64,000 bases of DNA from Fusibacter sp. A1 (GCF_004125825.1 NZ_QQWI01000002.1:124001-188000); one strand, 5' to 3'. Shown: positions 8,793-19,314, counted from the stretch's first letter. Numbers and translations: made by a program. The notes: generated from the letters alone by a model not told the origin.

Positions 8793-10829
8793 ATGGAGAA
8801 ACAGACAAAGTCTTATAGAGCAAATGAAACAAAAGTAAGATTCAGTATCAGCAATCAATTGATGTTGTTTTTCTCTTTAATCATCGTATTTGTATTATTG
8901 GCAGTAGGGTTAAGGTCTTACATAAGCGCAGAGAAAATCATTAAAGACAATTTGGTTTCGAATTCTCAGGCTCTAAACCTGGAGATTTCGAACGAACTGC
9001 AATACTACTTAGGCAAATATGAGCTTGTCGTGTCGTATTTGGCATCTGATGCAAATGTGAAGAACGTCAATGATGACACCGACAAAATATGGATGCTCAA
9101 TGTCTTTAAGGGATTCATTGCCCAAGACCCTGACATCATGTATGCCTATGTCGGGTCATCAACCGGAAAAATGTACATGATACCGGATGAAGCACTGCCA
9201 GCCGGTTACGACCCTCGTACAAGACCGTGGTACACAGATGCTGTTGAAGCGGACGCTTTGGTCTGGACCCCTCCGTATGCCGACGCGAGCTCAGGAGAAG
9301 TGGTCGTGACAGTAGCGAAACCGGTCAAAAGCGACACCGGCAAACTGTTGGGTGTTGTCGCGCTTGATTTAAGGTTGAATACTCTTGCCGAAAAAATCCA
9401 TAACGTTAAAATCGGCAAGTCAGGGGCCGTTTATATGGTCGACAATGTTGGCAACATCATCGTTCATCCCGATGAAACCCTTGTGGGCCAACCCATGCCT
9501 GTCGCTGAAATCTATGATGCGATGCAAAAGAATGACGAAGCGGTTGTGAATTATAAGTACAAGAATAGCGAGGGGAAATCAGAAGACAAGTTCACCACCT
9601 TTGCCACAATCCCAGGAGTCAATTGGAAGATAGGTGCCGCTTTCTCCGTCAAAGCCGAAATAATCGATGACAGCCGAAACATTCTAATCAACATCATCGT
9701 CATAGGTCTTATTGCCCTAGTGGTTTCAATTGTTCTTTCCTATTTCTATGCAAGAAGCATTAAAGGCAGCATTCAAAAGATCGTCGCAGTGCTCGGCAAA
9801 ATGAGAACAGGCGATATGTCTTCAACACTTTCTATCAAATCCAAAGACGAGTTTGGCCTCTTGGGACAGTACTTCAATGATACGACAAAAGCGCTTTCGC
9901 ATTTGATCAGTGACATTCAAGTGGTTTCAGATAATCTATCCGAGTCCGCAAGCAGCCTGGCTGCGACTGCCGAACAAACGAGCGCGTCGGCTGATGAAGT
10001 GTCCAAAGCAATCGATGACATCGCGAAAGGCGCAAACAATCAGTCTGGAGAAGCGGAGCAGTCGGTTGTTTTAGCCCAGTCCCTATCCACTAAATTCGAG
10101 AAACTCAACACCAATGTCAAAGACATGATGGAACAAGCGAAAGAGGTCATGAGTTCGAATAATCTGGGCTTTAAAACACTTGATGGCTTAAAGGCCAAAA
10201 CACTTATGAGCACCGAATCCAATTTAAAAATTGAAGAAGTCATCTCAAGCTTAAATGAAAAGACAACACAAATCGGAGGCATACTCGATTCAATTTCCGC
10301 GATTTCTGTCCAGACAAACCTCTTGGCCCTAAACGCTTCGATAGAAGCGGCTAGAGCTGGAGAGCATGGCAGAGGCTTTGCTGTTGTCGCGGAAGAAATA
10401 AGAAAACTTGCTGAGGAATCGTCACGATCTGCCGACGAGGTTCGAGTGATTGTCACAAACATCCAAGAGGACAGTGTGAAATCTGTTAAGAGCATGAACG
10501 AAATGAAAGTGATCTCAAACGAACAAACCGCCGCCGTTGCGGATGTTGCCAAGTCGTTTGATTCCATCAGCACCTCGATAGATGGCATCGCCAATCAAAT
10601 CGATCATATTTCATCGTACATGGTTGAAGTGATTCACGATAAAAACAACATTACTTCTTCAATACTGAATATTTCATCCGTTTCTGAAGAAACCGCCGCA
10701 GCCTCGGAAGAAGTGACGGCTTCGATGCAGCAACAATCAGAAGCGGTAGAGGAAGTTGCCAAAGCGGCGGAGATACTGAATGAAATTGCCATCAACTTAA
10801 ATAATGAATTGTCAAAATTTACAATTTAA
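8793..10829 (+). CDS. Methyl-accepting chemotaxis protein with dCache sensor
   Basis: A 678-residue transmembrane chemoreceptor that signals to CheA/CheW. There is a transmembrane helix at about residues 22-42, an extracellular dCache domain (about 45-290) containing DPRTRPWY and WTPPYADA, a second helix (about 298-320), HAMP, and the cytoplasmic coiled coil with the conserved tip [20 protein letters not shown] near 508-527. DPRTRPWY resembles ligand-pocket motifs of dCache receptors for amino acids and related small molecules, but the ligand is not known. RBS GGGGAG is 6 bp upstream. It is monocistronic. [17 protein letters not shown] near the end is shared with the receptor at 14828. Confidence 0.93.
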   Translation: MEKQTKSYRANETKVRFSISNQLMLFFSLIIVFVLLAVGLRSYISAEKIIKDNLVSNSQALNLEISNELQYYLGKYELVVSYLASDANVKNVNDDTDKIWMLNVFKGFIAQDPDIMYAYVGSSTGKMYMIPDEALPAGYDPRTRPWYTDAVEADALVWTPPYADASSGEVVVTVAKPVKSDTGKLLGVVALDLRLNTLAEKIHNVKIGKSGAVYMVDNVGNIIVHPDETLVGQPMPVAEIYDAMQKNDEAVVNYKYKNSEGKSEDKFTTFATIPGVNWKIGAAFSVKAEIIDDSRNILINIIVIGLIALVVSIVLSYFYARSIKGSIQKIVAVLGKMRTGDMSSTLSIKSKDEFGLLGQYFNDTTKALSHLISDIQVVSDNLSESASSLAATAEQTSASADEVSKAIDDIAKGANNQSGEAEQSVVLAQSLSTKFEKLNTNVKDMMEQAKEVMSSNNLGFKTLDGLKAKTLMSTESNLKIEEVISSLNEKTTQIGGILDSISAISVQTNLLALNASIEAARAGEHGRGFAVVAEEIRKLAEESSRSADEVRVIVTNIQEDSVKSVKSMNEMKVISNEQTAAVADVAKSFDSISTSIDGIANQIDHISSYMVEVIHDKNNITSSILNISSVSEETAAASEEVTASMQQQSEAVEEVAKAAEILNEIAINLNNELSKFTI

Positions 10830-11413
10830 CGCTCGTTAGATTTCAAATTTCTGATTTTGATATGTTAACCTGAATAATGTCGCAGTCATTAGAATCTTAT
10901 TTCGTTAAATGATAAACTACATTTAGAAGTTGGACACTATGGCTGAAACAGAAAACAACATAAAACTCGGATAGATATCGCCGGAATTTAGTGTTTCGAA
11001 AACGAGACCGGCGGAAGTTGCTCTTGCAGAAGTATCCCGATGGTCTAAATGAGTTGTCAAAAAACGGTGATTTTACGTTGATTCGGTGTATTTAAGTACC
11101 ATTTTCAACCTAGATTGCAGCTAATAAAACGGCGTTTGCTCTTGCAACAGCAACTGATGTATAGAAACGGAAGTTAGTTTTTCAATCAACCGAAATATAA
11201 GAACCTTGAGGGTGTCCACTCAAGGTTGCTTTCGGCAATGAATTTTTGAGCCAATTGCTCACGAATTTCTGCACCTTTAACAGACTTTGCAGATTAATTT
11301 GATAGTTGAGAAACAAGTGCTGAAGTTACCTAAAAATCGAGGCACGGTTTAAGGTCTCATTTTAGGGGATATATCCTCAAGGAAATGGCGGTTATGGTAC
11401 TCGGAGGAACTTT
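10830..11413. other. 584 bp without a convincing gene; one strong hairpin
   Basis: A perfect 9 bp hairpin AACCTTGAG / CTCAAGGTT (11202-11227, loop of 8) is the only clear structure; it lacks a T-run. Nearly the same TTGCTCTTGCA string occurs twice, near 11019 and 11139. On the minus strand, about 11195-11300 keeps a short open stretch (GAEIREQLAQKFIAES) that could be a gene remnant. The RBS GGAGGA before the next gene is normal. Confidence 0.4.
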
Positions 11414-13162
11414 ATGAGAATGTATAGAAATTCAAGTGAATTTAAAAAAAATCTACCAGTGCTAGTGGTTTTAATAATGTCAGCCTTGTTTGGTTTGATT
11501 CTAGTTCAAGAAGTGAAGTACGAAGTTTCTTCGGAAAAAATAAATGCTCAGAAGGATTTGCAATTAGTCAGCGTGAGTCTCAGTGAATTGATTTCGAAAC
11601 CTATTGATCGTTTGCAAGGTTTAAAGTTCTTTTTTGAGGAAAATCCAGATTTTGAAAGCATTGCGTTAGAAAAAATGGCAGCAAGAATATTTGATAACTT
11701 CGGGAAATTAGCCAAAACTGTTGCGATAACGGATGCTGGTGTCATCAAATTTATTTATCCGTTAAAAGGAAATGAACAGGTGATCGGGATCGATCTTCTT
11801 AAAGTAAAATCCCAAAAGGTGCAGACCGCTAAGGTATTTCAGACAGGAGAAAATACTTTGTTAGGGCCTCTAAAGGTTCTACAGGATTGGAAAGCACTTA
11901 TACATCTCTCCCCAATTTATGCGAACTCAAGTAATTCAAATCAGGTGACAGGTCTTATGACACTTACGATCAATGATGAGGAACTGTTTAAGGAATCCGG
12001 TATAAGCCGTCTGATAGAGACCCACTATGTTAAAATCACGAATATACAGCAGGATCTTGAAGAAAATGCAATTATAGATACGACGGAAGGTAAATCTTAT
12101 GATTTTATAAATATGGACATTTATCCAGTTGATCAACATTGGAAAATATCCATATATCCAAAGGGTGGGTGGGAAATTCGATATGAGGTCATGGTTTTTT
12201 TAGTGATTTTGTGGGTGACAATGACTGGATTGCTGACTGCATTTACACTATGGTTGCTCAAAAAAAATGCATTTCTCGAGAATGCAGTTATAGAGCGAAC
12301 GAAAACTCTGGTTGATACGAATGATTACCTTGAAAACAGTCTTGCGGAAAATGAAGAGAAGCAGGCCATGCTCGAAATCATGAATGAAAAATTGGAAAAA
12401 AACATCATAGAACTTAGATACTCACAAGAACGAGTCGTATCACTGGAAAAAATCAGAGTGATTAACGATATGATGAACGGCATAGCTCATCAACTCAATA
12501 CACCCCTTGGAAATATCAAGCTGATGCTATCATATGTTAAGTCAATATTTGAAAGCAGTCAAACGTCAGATCATTTAATCCATCAAGAATGGGCCCAGTC
12601 TTTAAGTGATAGCCTCGATATAATTGAGAACAGCACAGATAAAGCCATTAGAATTGTATCAAATTTCCAAACGATCTCTTTTTTAAACTTGAATCAAAAA
12701 CTGGAGCCAATCATTATTTGTAATTTCATCAATGACCTGATAACCGAATCTATGGATGAGCATTATATTAGATTCATAAATAGCGTACCTGAAACCGTAG
12801 TCATTGTTTGCAACAAGTCCTTACTCAAACAAGTGATTTCAAATATCGTGATATTTTTCAGCGAATTTGCAGATCGTGAAAAAAACTGCGATATTGTATT
12901 TGATTTTGTCACCATCAATGAGATTACCGCACTTCAAATTCATGTTCTGAATAACAATATTCCTGATGATTTCACAAAGAAGATATTTGATCCACATCTC
13001 ATGGTTCCATCGCGGAAACTCACTGGATTGGAATTGTTCATGTCGCATTTTGTAGCAGTTAAATTACTTTCGTTTGAATTGAAATACAATTACGAAGGTC
13101 AAGATTGTCACCTTTTCATGCTCTATCTGACTCAAATCCTTGATGAAGAGGGCTCTCACTGA
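11414..13162 (+). CDS. Membrane sensor with CHASE-like domain and degenerate histidine kinase end
   Basis: A 582-residue protein. A transmembrane helix (about 14-32) precedes an extracellular region of roughly 210 residues with CHASE-like features (VAITDAGVIKFIYPLKGNE), a second helix (about 246-268) and a coiled coil. A dimerisation/H-box-like segment follows with MMNGIAHQLNTPLGNIKL near 355. In the ATP-binding region the N-box is poorly kept (LKQVISNIVIFFSEF) and the usual GLGL is GLELFMSH, so nucleotide binding may be lost. No response regulator is adjacent. It could be an active but divergent kinase or a signal-modulating pseudokinase. Confidence 0.75.
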   Translation: MRMYRNSSEFKKNLPVLVVLIMSALFGLILVQEVKYEVSSEKINAQKDLQLVSVSLSELISKPIDRLQGLKFFFEENPDFESIALEKMAARIFDNFGKLAKTVAITDAGVIKFIYPLKGNEQVIGIDLLKVKSQKVQTAKVFQTGENTLLGPLKVLQDWKALIHLSPIYANSSNSNQVTGLMTLTINDEELFKESGISRLIETHYVKITNIQQDLEENAIIDTTEGKSYDFINMDIYPVDQHWKISIYPKGGWEIRYEVMVFLVILWVTMTGLLTAFTLWLLKKNAFLENAVIERTKTLVDTNDYLENSLAENEEKQAMLEIMNEKLEKNIIELRYSQERVVSLEKIRVINDMMNGIAHQLNTPLGNIKLMLSYVKSIFESSQTSDHLIHQEWAQSLSDSLDIIENSTDKAIRIVSNFQTISFLNLNQKLEPIIICNFINDLITESMDEHYIRFINSVPETVVIVCNKSLLKQVISNIVIFFSEFADREKNCDIVFDFVTINEITALQIHVLNNNIPDDFTKKIFDPHLMVPSRKLTGLELFMSHFVAVKLLSFELKYNYEGQDCHLFMLYLTQILDEEGSH

Positions 13163-13248
13163 AAACAGAGTTATGGACCGTTTCGGGTGAAAACTTAGAG
13201 GCGGTCTGTTTTTATGTAAGGGTCATTAAGGACATATTTGAGTAATAG

Positions 13249-14343
13249 TTGCTTATCCTCATTAGTACCTATGGAAATAAGGTACTTCTGTCATCAGATT
13301 TGAAACAACACATTACTTCCAAAAAGCAGGGATCGATTTATAATAATGAAAAAGGCTTAAACAAAGCCTTAGAAAACATGCTTCAAAAAAACATAATAGA
13401 AGCCACTGCTCAAGCAAAGAAGCTCCATGGGGGAACAGTCGCTGAAGTGTTGCTTGTACAGGGGATTGCAACGACTGACACCCATGATGAAATTCCCTAC
13501 AAGCTCGTGCATAAAATACAAAAGCAGTGGAAACGCAGGGCTGACGAGGATTCTTGGAGAAGGGAATATGATTTATACAAGTCAGAACTCAGTAGTCACA
13601 TGACCGATGATTTGAGGTGGCCAACCTGTTATCACTTAGAACAACAGGTGGACCAAGTCCAGATATGGATGGAATTCATAGATGGTGTAACTGGACACGA
13701 CCTAACCCTTGATATGTTTAAACTTGCTGCAAAAGAGATGGGTAGATTTCAGGGCAGACTACTTCGAGACAAGCCACCCTTGTTAAATGACCTTAGTAAC
13801 CTAAGCCGAGAGTCCATGATAAAGGAAGTTTACCAGTCCTACATATCGTGGCCAGAAACATATGACTATATAAGGTCTGAAACCTGTGAACTACCTCATC
13901 ATATCTGTCAAATGCTGATTAAGAATGACGAAAGCGCTAAGGACTTATGGCAGGCAATTGAGAATCTGCCAGTTACCCTAAGTCATAGAGACTACTGGGT
14001 GACAAACATTTTTTATGTGAAGGATCAAATTCGACTGATTGATTGGGATACAACCGGTTGGGGGGCAATTGGTGAAGATATTGCTAGTTTAATCATTGAT
14101 GAAACAGCCCCAGACATGATACATGATTACTATAAGACTTGTGTTCCTGCTTACTTAGAAGGTTTGTCTGAGTTTATCGATATGTCAAAGTATCAGGACA
14201 TTTATATCTATGAACAAATACTCCTTTTCTTTGGGTACAGAATGGTTGAAGGCTTTAAGTTTAGCGAGTCAGAGAATGACAGGAAATACTGCTTAGATGT
14301 TCTTCAGAAGTTATATGAATTGAAAGCCAACGAAAAATGCTAA
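13249..14343 (+). CDS. APH-like phosphotransferase family protein
   Basis: A 364-codon frame of the aminoglycoside/choline kinase-like fold. LHGGTVAEVLLVQG (about residue 60) is the nucleotide-binding strand region. The catalytic loop is LSHRDYWVTN (about 243-252) with D acting as base, and LIDWDTTGWG (about 262) supplies the metal-binding D. The substrate cannot be told from sequence; homologues phosphorylate aminoglycosides, sugars or choline-like compounds. The frame opens with a TTG immediately after a stop, no RBS is visible, and the first in-frame ATG is at about 13378, inside the conserved part. The true start is therefore unsure and the 5' end may be eroded. Confidence 0.75.
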   Translation: MLILISTYGNKVLLSSDLKQHITSKKQGSIYNNEKGLNKALENMLQKNIIEATAQAKKLHGGTVAEVLLVQGIATTDTHDEIPYKLVHKIQKQWKRRADEDSWRREYDLYKSELSSHMTDDLRWPTCYHLEQQVDQVQIWMEFIDGVTGHDLTLDMFKLAAKEMGRFQGRLLRDKPPLLNDLSNLSRESMIKEVYQSYISWPETYDYIRSETCELPHHICQMLIKNDESAKDLWQAIENLPVTLSHRDYWVTNIFYVKDQIRLIDWDTTGWGAIGEDIASLIIDETAPDMIHDYYKTCVPAYLEGLSEFIDMSKYQDIYIYEQILLFFGYRMVEGFKFSESENDRKYCLDVLQKLYELKANEKC

Positions 14344-14368
14344 AAGAGTTATCTCTTTTAGCATTCTT
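14336..14368. terminator. Bidirectional terminator between converging genes
   Basis: A perfect 13 bp stem AATGCTAAAAGAG / CTCTTTTAGCATT with loop TTAT. A-rich DNA on the left and T-rich DNA on the right let it serve both the phosphotransferase and the minus-strand hydrolase remnant. Confidence 0.85.
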
Positions 14369-14369
14369 A

Positions 14370-14633
14370 TTAATCAAGACTTAAGACCTTTATGATTTCA
14401 AGAAAGGAATCCTTTGCATGTTTTTCCTGCCATGGATGATGACCACATTCAGGTAGCAGATGATATTCAAAAGTTATGTTCGACTTTTGAAAGGGTTCAA
14501 TAACCCCCTTGATATCATGCGAATCATAATCACCTTGAATGACATGTAAAGGAATAGCCAAATTTTGAGTGATATTTAAGTGTTGACCTGATTTTCTTAA
14601 CTGAGCGGCTTGAGACCATATGGACTGGAACAT
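14370..14633 (-). pseudogene. Alpha/beta hydrolase remnant (C-terminal third only)
   Basis: The 87-residue frame matches only the end of an alpha/beta hydrolase: HVIQGDYDSH carries the catalytic Asp, and PECGHHPWQEKHA the catalytic His. The nucleophile Ser and the lid are missing. Just upstream on the same strand (about 14635-14690), a short frame beginning MRLKSYEIKSDSHG, one base out of phase, may be the original N-terminus. That would mean an internal deletion removed the middle of the gene. No active hydrolase can be made from this. Confidence 0.75.
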
Positions 14634-14827
14634 TTAAAATCAGCTTGACCATGACTGTCACTTTTTATTTCATAGGACTTTAGTCTCATTTTTGTTTGCT
14701 CATTTAATTCTCTCTTATATATCAATTGAATATTTGATATATTTATTTGGATACTCGAAGTATCAAGATAGAGAAATCAACTTATTATTTGATTACAAGG
14801 AGGAATAAGGCAGTTGCCTTAACAATT

Positions 14828-16807
14828 ATGAAATTAAAATTCAAACTGATCACAGTCTTCGTCGCACTCACTATTCTCTCAATTTCAATACTTGGAACAC
14901 TCACTTACTTCAAATCACAAACGATTCTTAGTGCTGAAGTCGGAGCAATGACAAATACGTTTGTATCCCAATTATCAGAGAATTTATCCTATCAAATGCA
15001 GACGTATCGAAATTCAGCTACTCTGATAGGCAAGTCAAATTTCTTTGGTGAAACCTATCGCACAAAAGAGGGAAAAGAGTTAGAAAAACTATTTGCTCAT
15101 TATGTAGCTGAGTTCCCTAAAGTTTCTAATATTTATGTTGGCTTTAAAGACAAATCCTTTTATATCTCACCATCTGTAGATTTACCATCAGACTATGATC
15201 CGACAAGCAGACCTTGGTATCAAGATGCGATGAAAGAAAATAGTATTGTGTGGACAAATCCCTACTTCAACGCTACGGACAATACATTAATCGTATCTTT
15301 AGCGATGCCTGTTTATGATGGAAATAATAAGACACAGCCAATTGGTGTTATGGCGGTCGATATCAATTTGACGCAATTGGCTCAGGAAATGAATGAGATC
15401 GTTATTCTAGATACCGGTTACCCGGTAATTGTAGATGCTACTGGAAATACCATGACTCACAAAAATACAGAACTCATAGGAAATCCAATTCCTGTAGATG
15501 CTATTGCAAGTGCGCTTGCTACTAGTTCAAAAGGTGAAGTGGAGTATACCTTTAGCGGTGCAAAGAAATTTGCGATCTATACTACGATTGAAGAGACGAA
15601 TTGGAAAGTCTTGGTTACAATTGATCAAAAGGTTCTAGAATCTAAGTCGATACCAATATTAAATCAAATCCTAATCATTGGTTTCATCGTCATTTTGTTC
15701 ATTGCACTTGTAAGTGTACTTTTCGCAATGCAAATAACCAAACCTGTTAATCTGCTGAAATCTAGTTTGGAAAAGGTAAGGAATGGCGATTTTACAGCAA
15801 ATGCAACTGTAACTTCAAAAGATGAAATTGGTGAAATGGCCAACTCGTTCAATAATATGCTTGAAAATGTTAGAGATATGATGATTAAAACAAAAATTGC
15901 CGCTTCATCGGTTAATTATTCCTCTATTGAGTTGGCAACAAACGCAGACAATGCGCTACAGTCGGCAGATGAAGTTTCACAAACTGTAACTGAAATCGCG
16001 CAAGGAGCAAGTTCCCAAGCGGAAGATGCTGAAAAAGGAGCAATGATTGCGCATCAGCTGAATGAAGAGATTGAAACACTATTGGAATTGATTCACACGA
16101 TGTCTTCAAAAGCCAATGATATTCAAAACCAAAATAATACTAGCAATGTGACGGTTGGTACATTATCTGATAGAACTGCAGAAAGCCAATTGGCAATCAA
16201 CCAAATCGGATTGGCGATAGATGCTTTAAAAATGAAGTCACTTACAATTGGCGACATTGTAGATACAATCAGCATGATTGCCAATCAGACCAATTTACTT
16301 GCACTAAATGCATCGATAGAAGCGGCAAGAGCTGGTGAGCATGGAAGAGGATTTGCAGTTGTAGCAGAGGAAATAAGAAAGCTTGCTGAGGATTCTAATA
16401 AGGCGGCAAAAGAAATTCAATCAAATATTGAAGATATTCAGGTACAAAGTAATGAAACATCGGAGTTAATGGTTTCTGTAAACCAAAGCGGTGTTTTGCA
16501 AAACAAAGCAGTGGATGAGGTAAAAGATACCTTTGGTCTTATTTTTGAAAGAATTCAGGAAATCAGCACGTCTATTCTTGTAACTGCTAAAAAGGTAGAT
16601 GAAATTGCGATAATGAAAGAAAAAATGCTTGAGTCAAATGAAAACATTTCATCGGTTTCTGAGGAAACAGCAGCTGCATCTGAAGAGGTAACAGCTTCGA
16701 TGGAAATGCAAGCGAGTAATGTAAAGGCGGTTTCAGAAGCGTCAGCGGCATTAAAAGAATTATCGTTGGAATTAAGTGAGATGTTGACATCCTTTAAGAC
16801 GGAATAG
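14828..16807 (+). CDS. Methyl-accepting chemotaxis protein with dCache sensor
   Basis: A 659-residue chemoreceptor with the same plan as the one at 8793: a helix at about 8-28, dCache domain with [10 protein letters not shown] and WTNPYFNA, a second helix near 275-297, HAMP, and signalling tip [20 protein letters not shown] at about 489. ATG 14828 is used because [10 protein letters not shown] is a normal receptor start. The strong RBS AAGGAGGA (14797-14804) is 23 bp away, however, and no standard in-frame start codon lies closer, so the start is uncertain. The ligand is unknown. The two receptors are clearly related but much diverged, so this is not a recent duplication. Confidence 0.9.
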   Translation: MKLKFKLITVFVALTILSISILGTLTYFKSQTILSAEVGAMTNTFVSQLSENLSYQMQTYRNSATLIGKSNFFGETYRTKEGKELEKLFAHYVAEFPKVSNIYVGFKDKSFYISPSVDLPSDYDPTSRPWYQDAMKENSIVWTNPYFNATDNTLIVSLAMPVYDGNNKTQPIGVMAVDINLTQLAQEMNEIVILDTGYPVIVDATGNTMTHKNTELIGNPIPVDAIASALATSSKGEVEYTFSGAKKFAIYTTIEETNWKVLVTIDQKVLESKSIPILNQILIIGFIVILFIALVSVLFAMQITKPVNLLKSSLEKVRNGDFTANATVTSKDEIGEMANSFNNMLENVRDMMIKTKIAASSVNYSSIELATNADNALQSADEVSQTVTEIAQGASSQAEDAEKGAMIAHQLNEEIETLLELIHTMSSKANDIQNQNNTSNVTVGTLSDRTAESQLAINQIGLAIDALKMKSLTIGDIVDTISMIANQTNLLALNASIEAARAGEHGRGFAVVAEEIRKLAEDSNKAAKEIQSNIEDIQVQSNETSELMVSVNQSGVLQNKAVDEVKDTFGLIFERIQEISTSILVTAKKVDEIAIMKEKMLESNENISSVSEETAAASEEVTASMEMQASNVKAVSEASAALKELSLELSEMLTSFKTE

Positions 16808-16871
16808 AAAGTTCTCGGTGCCAGATACGGAGTGCTTTTGACCAATGATTTCCTATTACAAGTATAAGGAG

Positions 16872-16913
16872 CTGTCGCAAAATGATAAATAAATCATTTG
16901 CGACAGTTTTTTT
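16872..16913 (+). terminator. Terminator hairpin inside the left IS end
   Basis: Arms CTGTCGCAAAATGAT (16872-16886) and ATCATTTGCGACAG (16893-16906) pair with one bulged A, followed by seven T. The arm is part of the IS inverted repeat, so the insertion brought a terminator to the downstream side of the chemoreceptor gene. Confidence 0.8.
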
Positions 16914-17276
16914 GTTTTTATCCATCAAAGTCACACTCAATTGATCATCGTTGCTCGTGACAAGAACGGTTTAAGTGCTTTTTAGGCATGTCAAAAGAGC
17001 ACACGAGGGGTGCACTTGAAGAGTCAATGAAGATGCGGTCCTGCCCCTGTCTGATAGGAGCAGCGCTCCTCGGGCCACAAACCTGAATACAGCTCACTCC
17101 AGACCCTAACGCCCAGACTCGACATCCATGTCGAACTGGGCTCTTCGGGCGTCCTGCCCTACGCACGGGTCTTCCGTTCGCAGATTCCTAAAGATCGCGG
17201 CTTCGTCACTAGAACTACTCCCATCAGACAGAGGCATCCCCTTCACCATCTTGACAAGAGACTGACGGTGCCGAGT
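16914..17276. other. GC-rich filler inside the defective IS, no gene
   Basis: This stretch is clearly richer in G and C than its surroundings (for example GGAGCAGCGCTCCTCGGG near 17057). An open frame on the minus strand here has a composition unlike a real protein and no start signal. No family was recognised. It lies between the IS-end terminator and the 3' end of the transposase remnant, so it may be passenger DNA or a rearranged part of the IS. Confidence 0.5.
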
Positions 17277-17753
17277 TTAAGCCGCCTTGGGGTAGATGAG
17301 CATTTGACCGTTCTTGCCACGAGCGGTTTTTGAGAGTAGCTTGTTGACGTTCATAGAGAAGGCATACATTAAACACTGCATATGGGTGTTTTTTATCCCT
17401 CGTTTTGTGACGCGTCTAAAACCCATGGCTTCTAGATTCTCATCAGACATGAAACGGTTGATTGTACTATGGTCAGGAATTTTATTACCTTCAAGGAGCC
17501 ATTTAAAACGAAGGTCATACAGACAAGCCTGCTCAATCGCACGACCGCTTGTGATACCAATCATATGACCAAAGAGTGTGATTCTTGAAAGTATTCGTGG
17601 TGGGTATGGCGGACGTCCGATACCAGCGTGCAGGTCGTAGTAGGGATGCATGGAAAGTTCGTTCATGATTTGTTGAAAAACGCGCACGGGTGCGTCTTTA
17701 GGTAAGTCATATCCGTGATCATAGTGAAAAGAGAGTTGAATTGCAGTGGTCAT
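17277..17753 (-). pseudogene. IS1182-type transposase, internally deleted
   Basis: The first ~117 residues match the N-terminal DUF772-type domain (YDLHAGIGRPPYPPRILSRI, NKIPDHSTINRF). The sequence then passes directly into the family C-terminus (KRGIKNTHMQCLMYAFSMNVNKL). Full transposases of this family are about 450-550 residues; here 158 remain and the central DDE catalytic region is gone without breaking the frame. On its own strand the RBS GAGGAG and a TATAAT-like box (17795-17800 complement) precede it. Confidence 0.85.
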
Positions 17754-18011
17754 TGTGGTATACTCCTCGTGTGTAATATTGTCTTAGAAGCTATATTATA
17801 CCAGGAAGAACAGTGCCACTTGTGGCCTGTTTTTTTCGTTTTTGGTTGAATTTACTACCCATAAATATAAGTAACGAATGATTCAACTGAGGATGACTAA
17901 AGTGCAAATAAAAACAAGGTATTCGCATGGAATACCTTGAGTTAATCGGGTGAGTCGCTTATGGAATTATATTCCTGTTTTGCAACAGCCCCTTGTTAGT
18001 ATAGTGATACG

Positions 18012-18452
18012 TTATCCAATGGTCTTTATAAAACAGACTAAACGATTAGCTTCTTCAAATCCTACTGCGCTGTGGAAATCTATACTTAGCGTGTTTTCCA
18101 ATTCACAATCTGACCCCAGCTCCTTGCAACCTTTAGCCTTTCCCCATTCTTCTGCAAAGCGTACCATTTCTTGCGCGATGCCGCTTCTTCTTGCATGCTC
18201 CTCAACGAATATTCCTTCTAGATAGGCAACAGGAGTTGTTTCACAACCTTCAACATAGTGATTTCTTAAAGAGAGTTGCATGAACCCTATCAAGTGTTTC
18301 TTATCATCCTCGTATAAAAACATAGCTTCATCTTCCGCTAACAATGATTCCTCAAATTCAGCCTTTAACTCAATATTCTCATTGTCTGGCCATAGTTTAA
18401 GTCCTAGTTCGACTAACTTATCAATATTGCTTTGATCTGCAGTGATAATCAT
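18012..18452 (-). CDS. AAC(6')-like GNAT acetyltransferase
   Basis: A 146-residue acetyl-CoA-dependent N-acetyltransferase resembling chromosomal aminoglycoside 6'-N-acetyltransferases. AYLEGIFVEEHARRSGIAQ (about residues 78-96) contains the acetyl-CoA loop. The stretch from GSDCELENTLS to FHSAVGFEEANRLVCF matches the typical C-terminus of the AAC(6')-Ii/Ie type. RBS GAGGTG precedes the ATG. Length is normal. Whether it acts on aminoglycosides cannot be told from sequence. The defective IS ends just past its stop codon. Confidence 0.82.
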   Translation of the reverse strand: MIITADQSNIDKLVELGLKLWPDNENIELKAEFEESLLAEDEAMFLYEDDKKHLIGFMQLSLRNHYVEGCETTPVAYLEGIFVEEHARRSGIAQEMVRFAEEWGKAKGCKELGSDCELENTLSIDFHSAVGFEEANRLVCFIKTIG

Positions 18453-18619
18453 ATCGCACCTCGCTTCATATTATAAGAAATACATCCGTTATCAGAGATA
18501 GATTCCCTATGCCGTCTGACGTTACAATATAACTTTAGCATTTGAATATCCATTTGTCATTGAATCAACATACATTTATTTCAAGTAATTAGATTTTACG
18601 ACATCTAGCCAGTTATGGC

Positions 18620-18648
18620 TTGATTGATGGGTTCAAATTCGTTATGAT
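18620..18648 (+). promoter_or_regulatory. Probable promoter of the glucanase lipoprotein pair
   Basis: TTGATT (18620-18625), 17 bp spacer, TATGAT (18643-18648), 37 bp ahead of the start codon at 18685. Confidence 0.55.
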
Positions 18649-18684
18649 GGATAAAGAAATCGATTTCGTAAAAAGGAGAGCTTT

Positions 18685-19314
18685 ATGAAAAACAACAGAC
18701 TTATCTTGGTTCTACTGATCCTGTCACTTATTATGCTTCTTATGGCGTGTAGTGGAGCAGAAAAAGAGGATGCAATATCAAACACAGAGGTGGAGAAAAC
18801 AACGGAACAAGTAGTGGTAGAGGTTGTAGAGGAAGAAGCTGAAGTTAAGGCTGAAGAAAAGTCAGAGGTTGCCTTTAATCATGAACCTATTGTGAACGGA
18901 GACTTTGAGAAGGGGCAAGAGAATTGGTCGACCTACTTTCATTTTGACGCAGCCGGAGTTTTTGAAGTCGTAGCTGGTCAAGCTATGATCAAAGTCGAGC
19001 GAGATGGTGATGAGGATTATTCGATTCACCTCTACCAGGGGCAGTTTACACTCGATGATACCAAAACCTACACGTTGACGTTTGATGCAATGGCCAAACA
19101 GGAGCATGACCTGTTGGTGGTTCTTGAGAACTCAAAATATGATCGTCATGTCAGTGAGACGGTTAGGTTAACAAGTGTCATGCAGACCTTCACACTCGAT
19201 TTTCAAGTACCTGAAGAGCCAGTATCTTTAAAATTGCTATTTGGTGAACTGGGTGGAAAAGTATCAGGTGAGAATGAGTTTGTTTTTGATAACGTACATA
19301 TCGCTGCTAAGTAA
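18685..19314 (+). CDS. Lipoprotein with carbohydrate-binding module
   Basis: A 209-residue exported lipoprotein. A signal peptide with lipobox LLMAC (Cys about residue 22) is followed by a Glu/Val-rich linker (about 30-65) and one beta-sandwich domain of the CBM4/9-like type. The domain starts with IVNGDFEKGQENWSTYF and ends with FVFDNVHIAAK, both characteristic of this fold. It should hold polysaccharide at the cell surface. RBS AAAGGAG is at good distance. The gene just downstream is a GH5 lipoprotein, 81 bp away, and the pair probably works on the same glucan. Confidence 0.8.
   Translation: MKNNRLILVLLILSLIMLLMACSGAEKEDAISNTEVEKTTEQVVVEVVEEEAEVKAEEKSEVAFNHEPIVNGDFEKGQENWSTYFHFDAAGVFEVVAGQAMIKVERDGDEDYSIHLYQGQFTLDDTKTYTLTFDAMAKQEHDLLVVLENSKYDRHVSETVRLTSVMQTFTLDFQVPEEPVSLKLLFGELGGKVSGENEFVFDNVHIAAK

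Larger units (their letters stand above)
16866..17994 (-). mobile_element. Defective IS1182-family element
   Basis: The ends form imperfect inverted repeats: AAGGAGCTGTCGCAAAA (16866-16882) and the complement of TTTTGCAACAGCCCCTT (17978-17994), 15 of 17 matching. Inside is an internally deleted IS1182-type transposase on the minus strand, and 360 bp of more GC-rich sequence. No convincing target duplication was seen. The element ends 18 bp from the 3' end of the acetyltransferase at 18012. It should be immobile unless a full copy elsewhere supplies transposase. Confidence 0.8.

Noticed and set aside
16945-17166. 73-codon minus-strand frame in the GC-rich part of the defective IS
   Set aside because: No start signal, odd composition (many Arg, Cys, Pro), no recognised family; a by-product of high GC.
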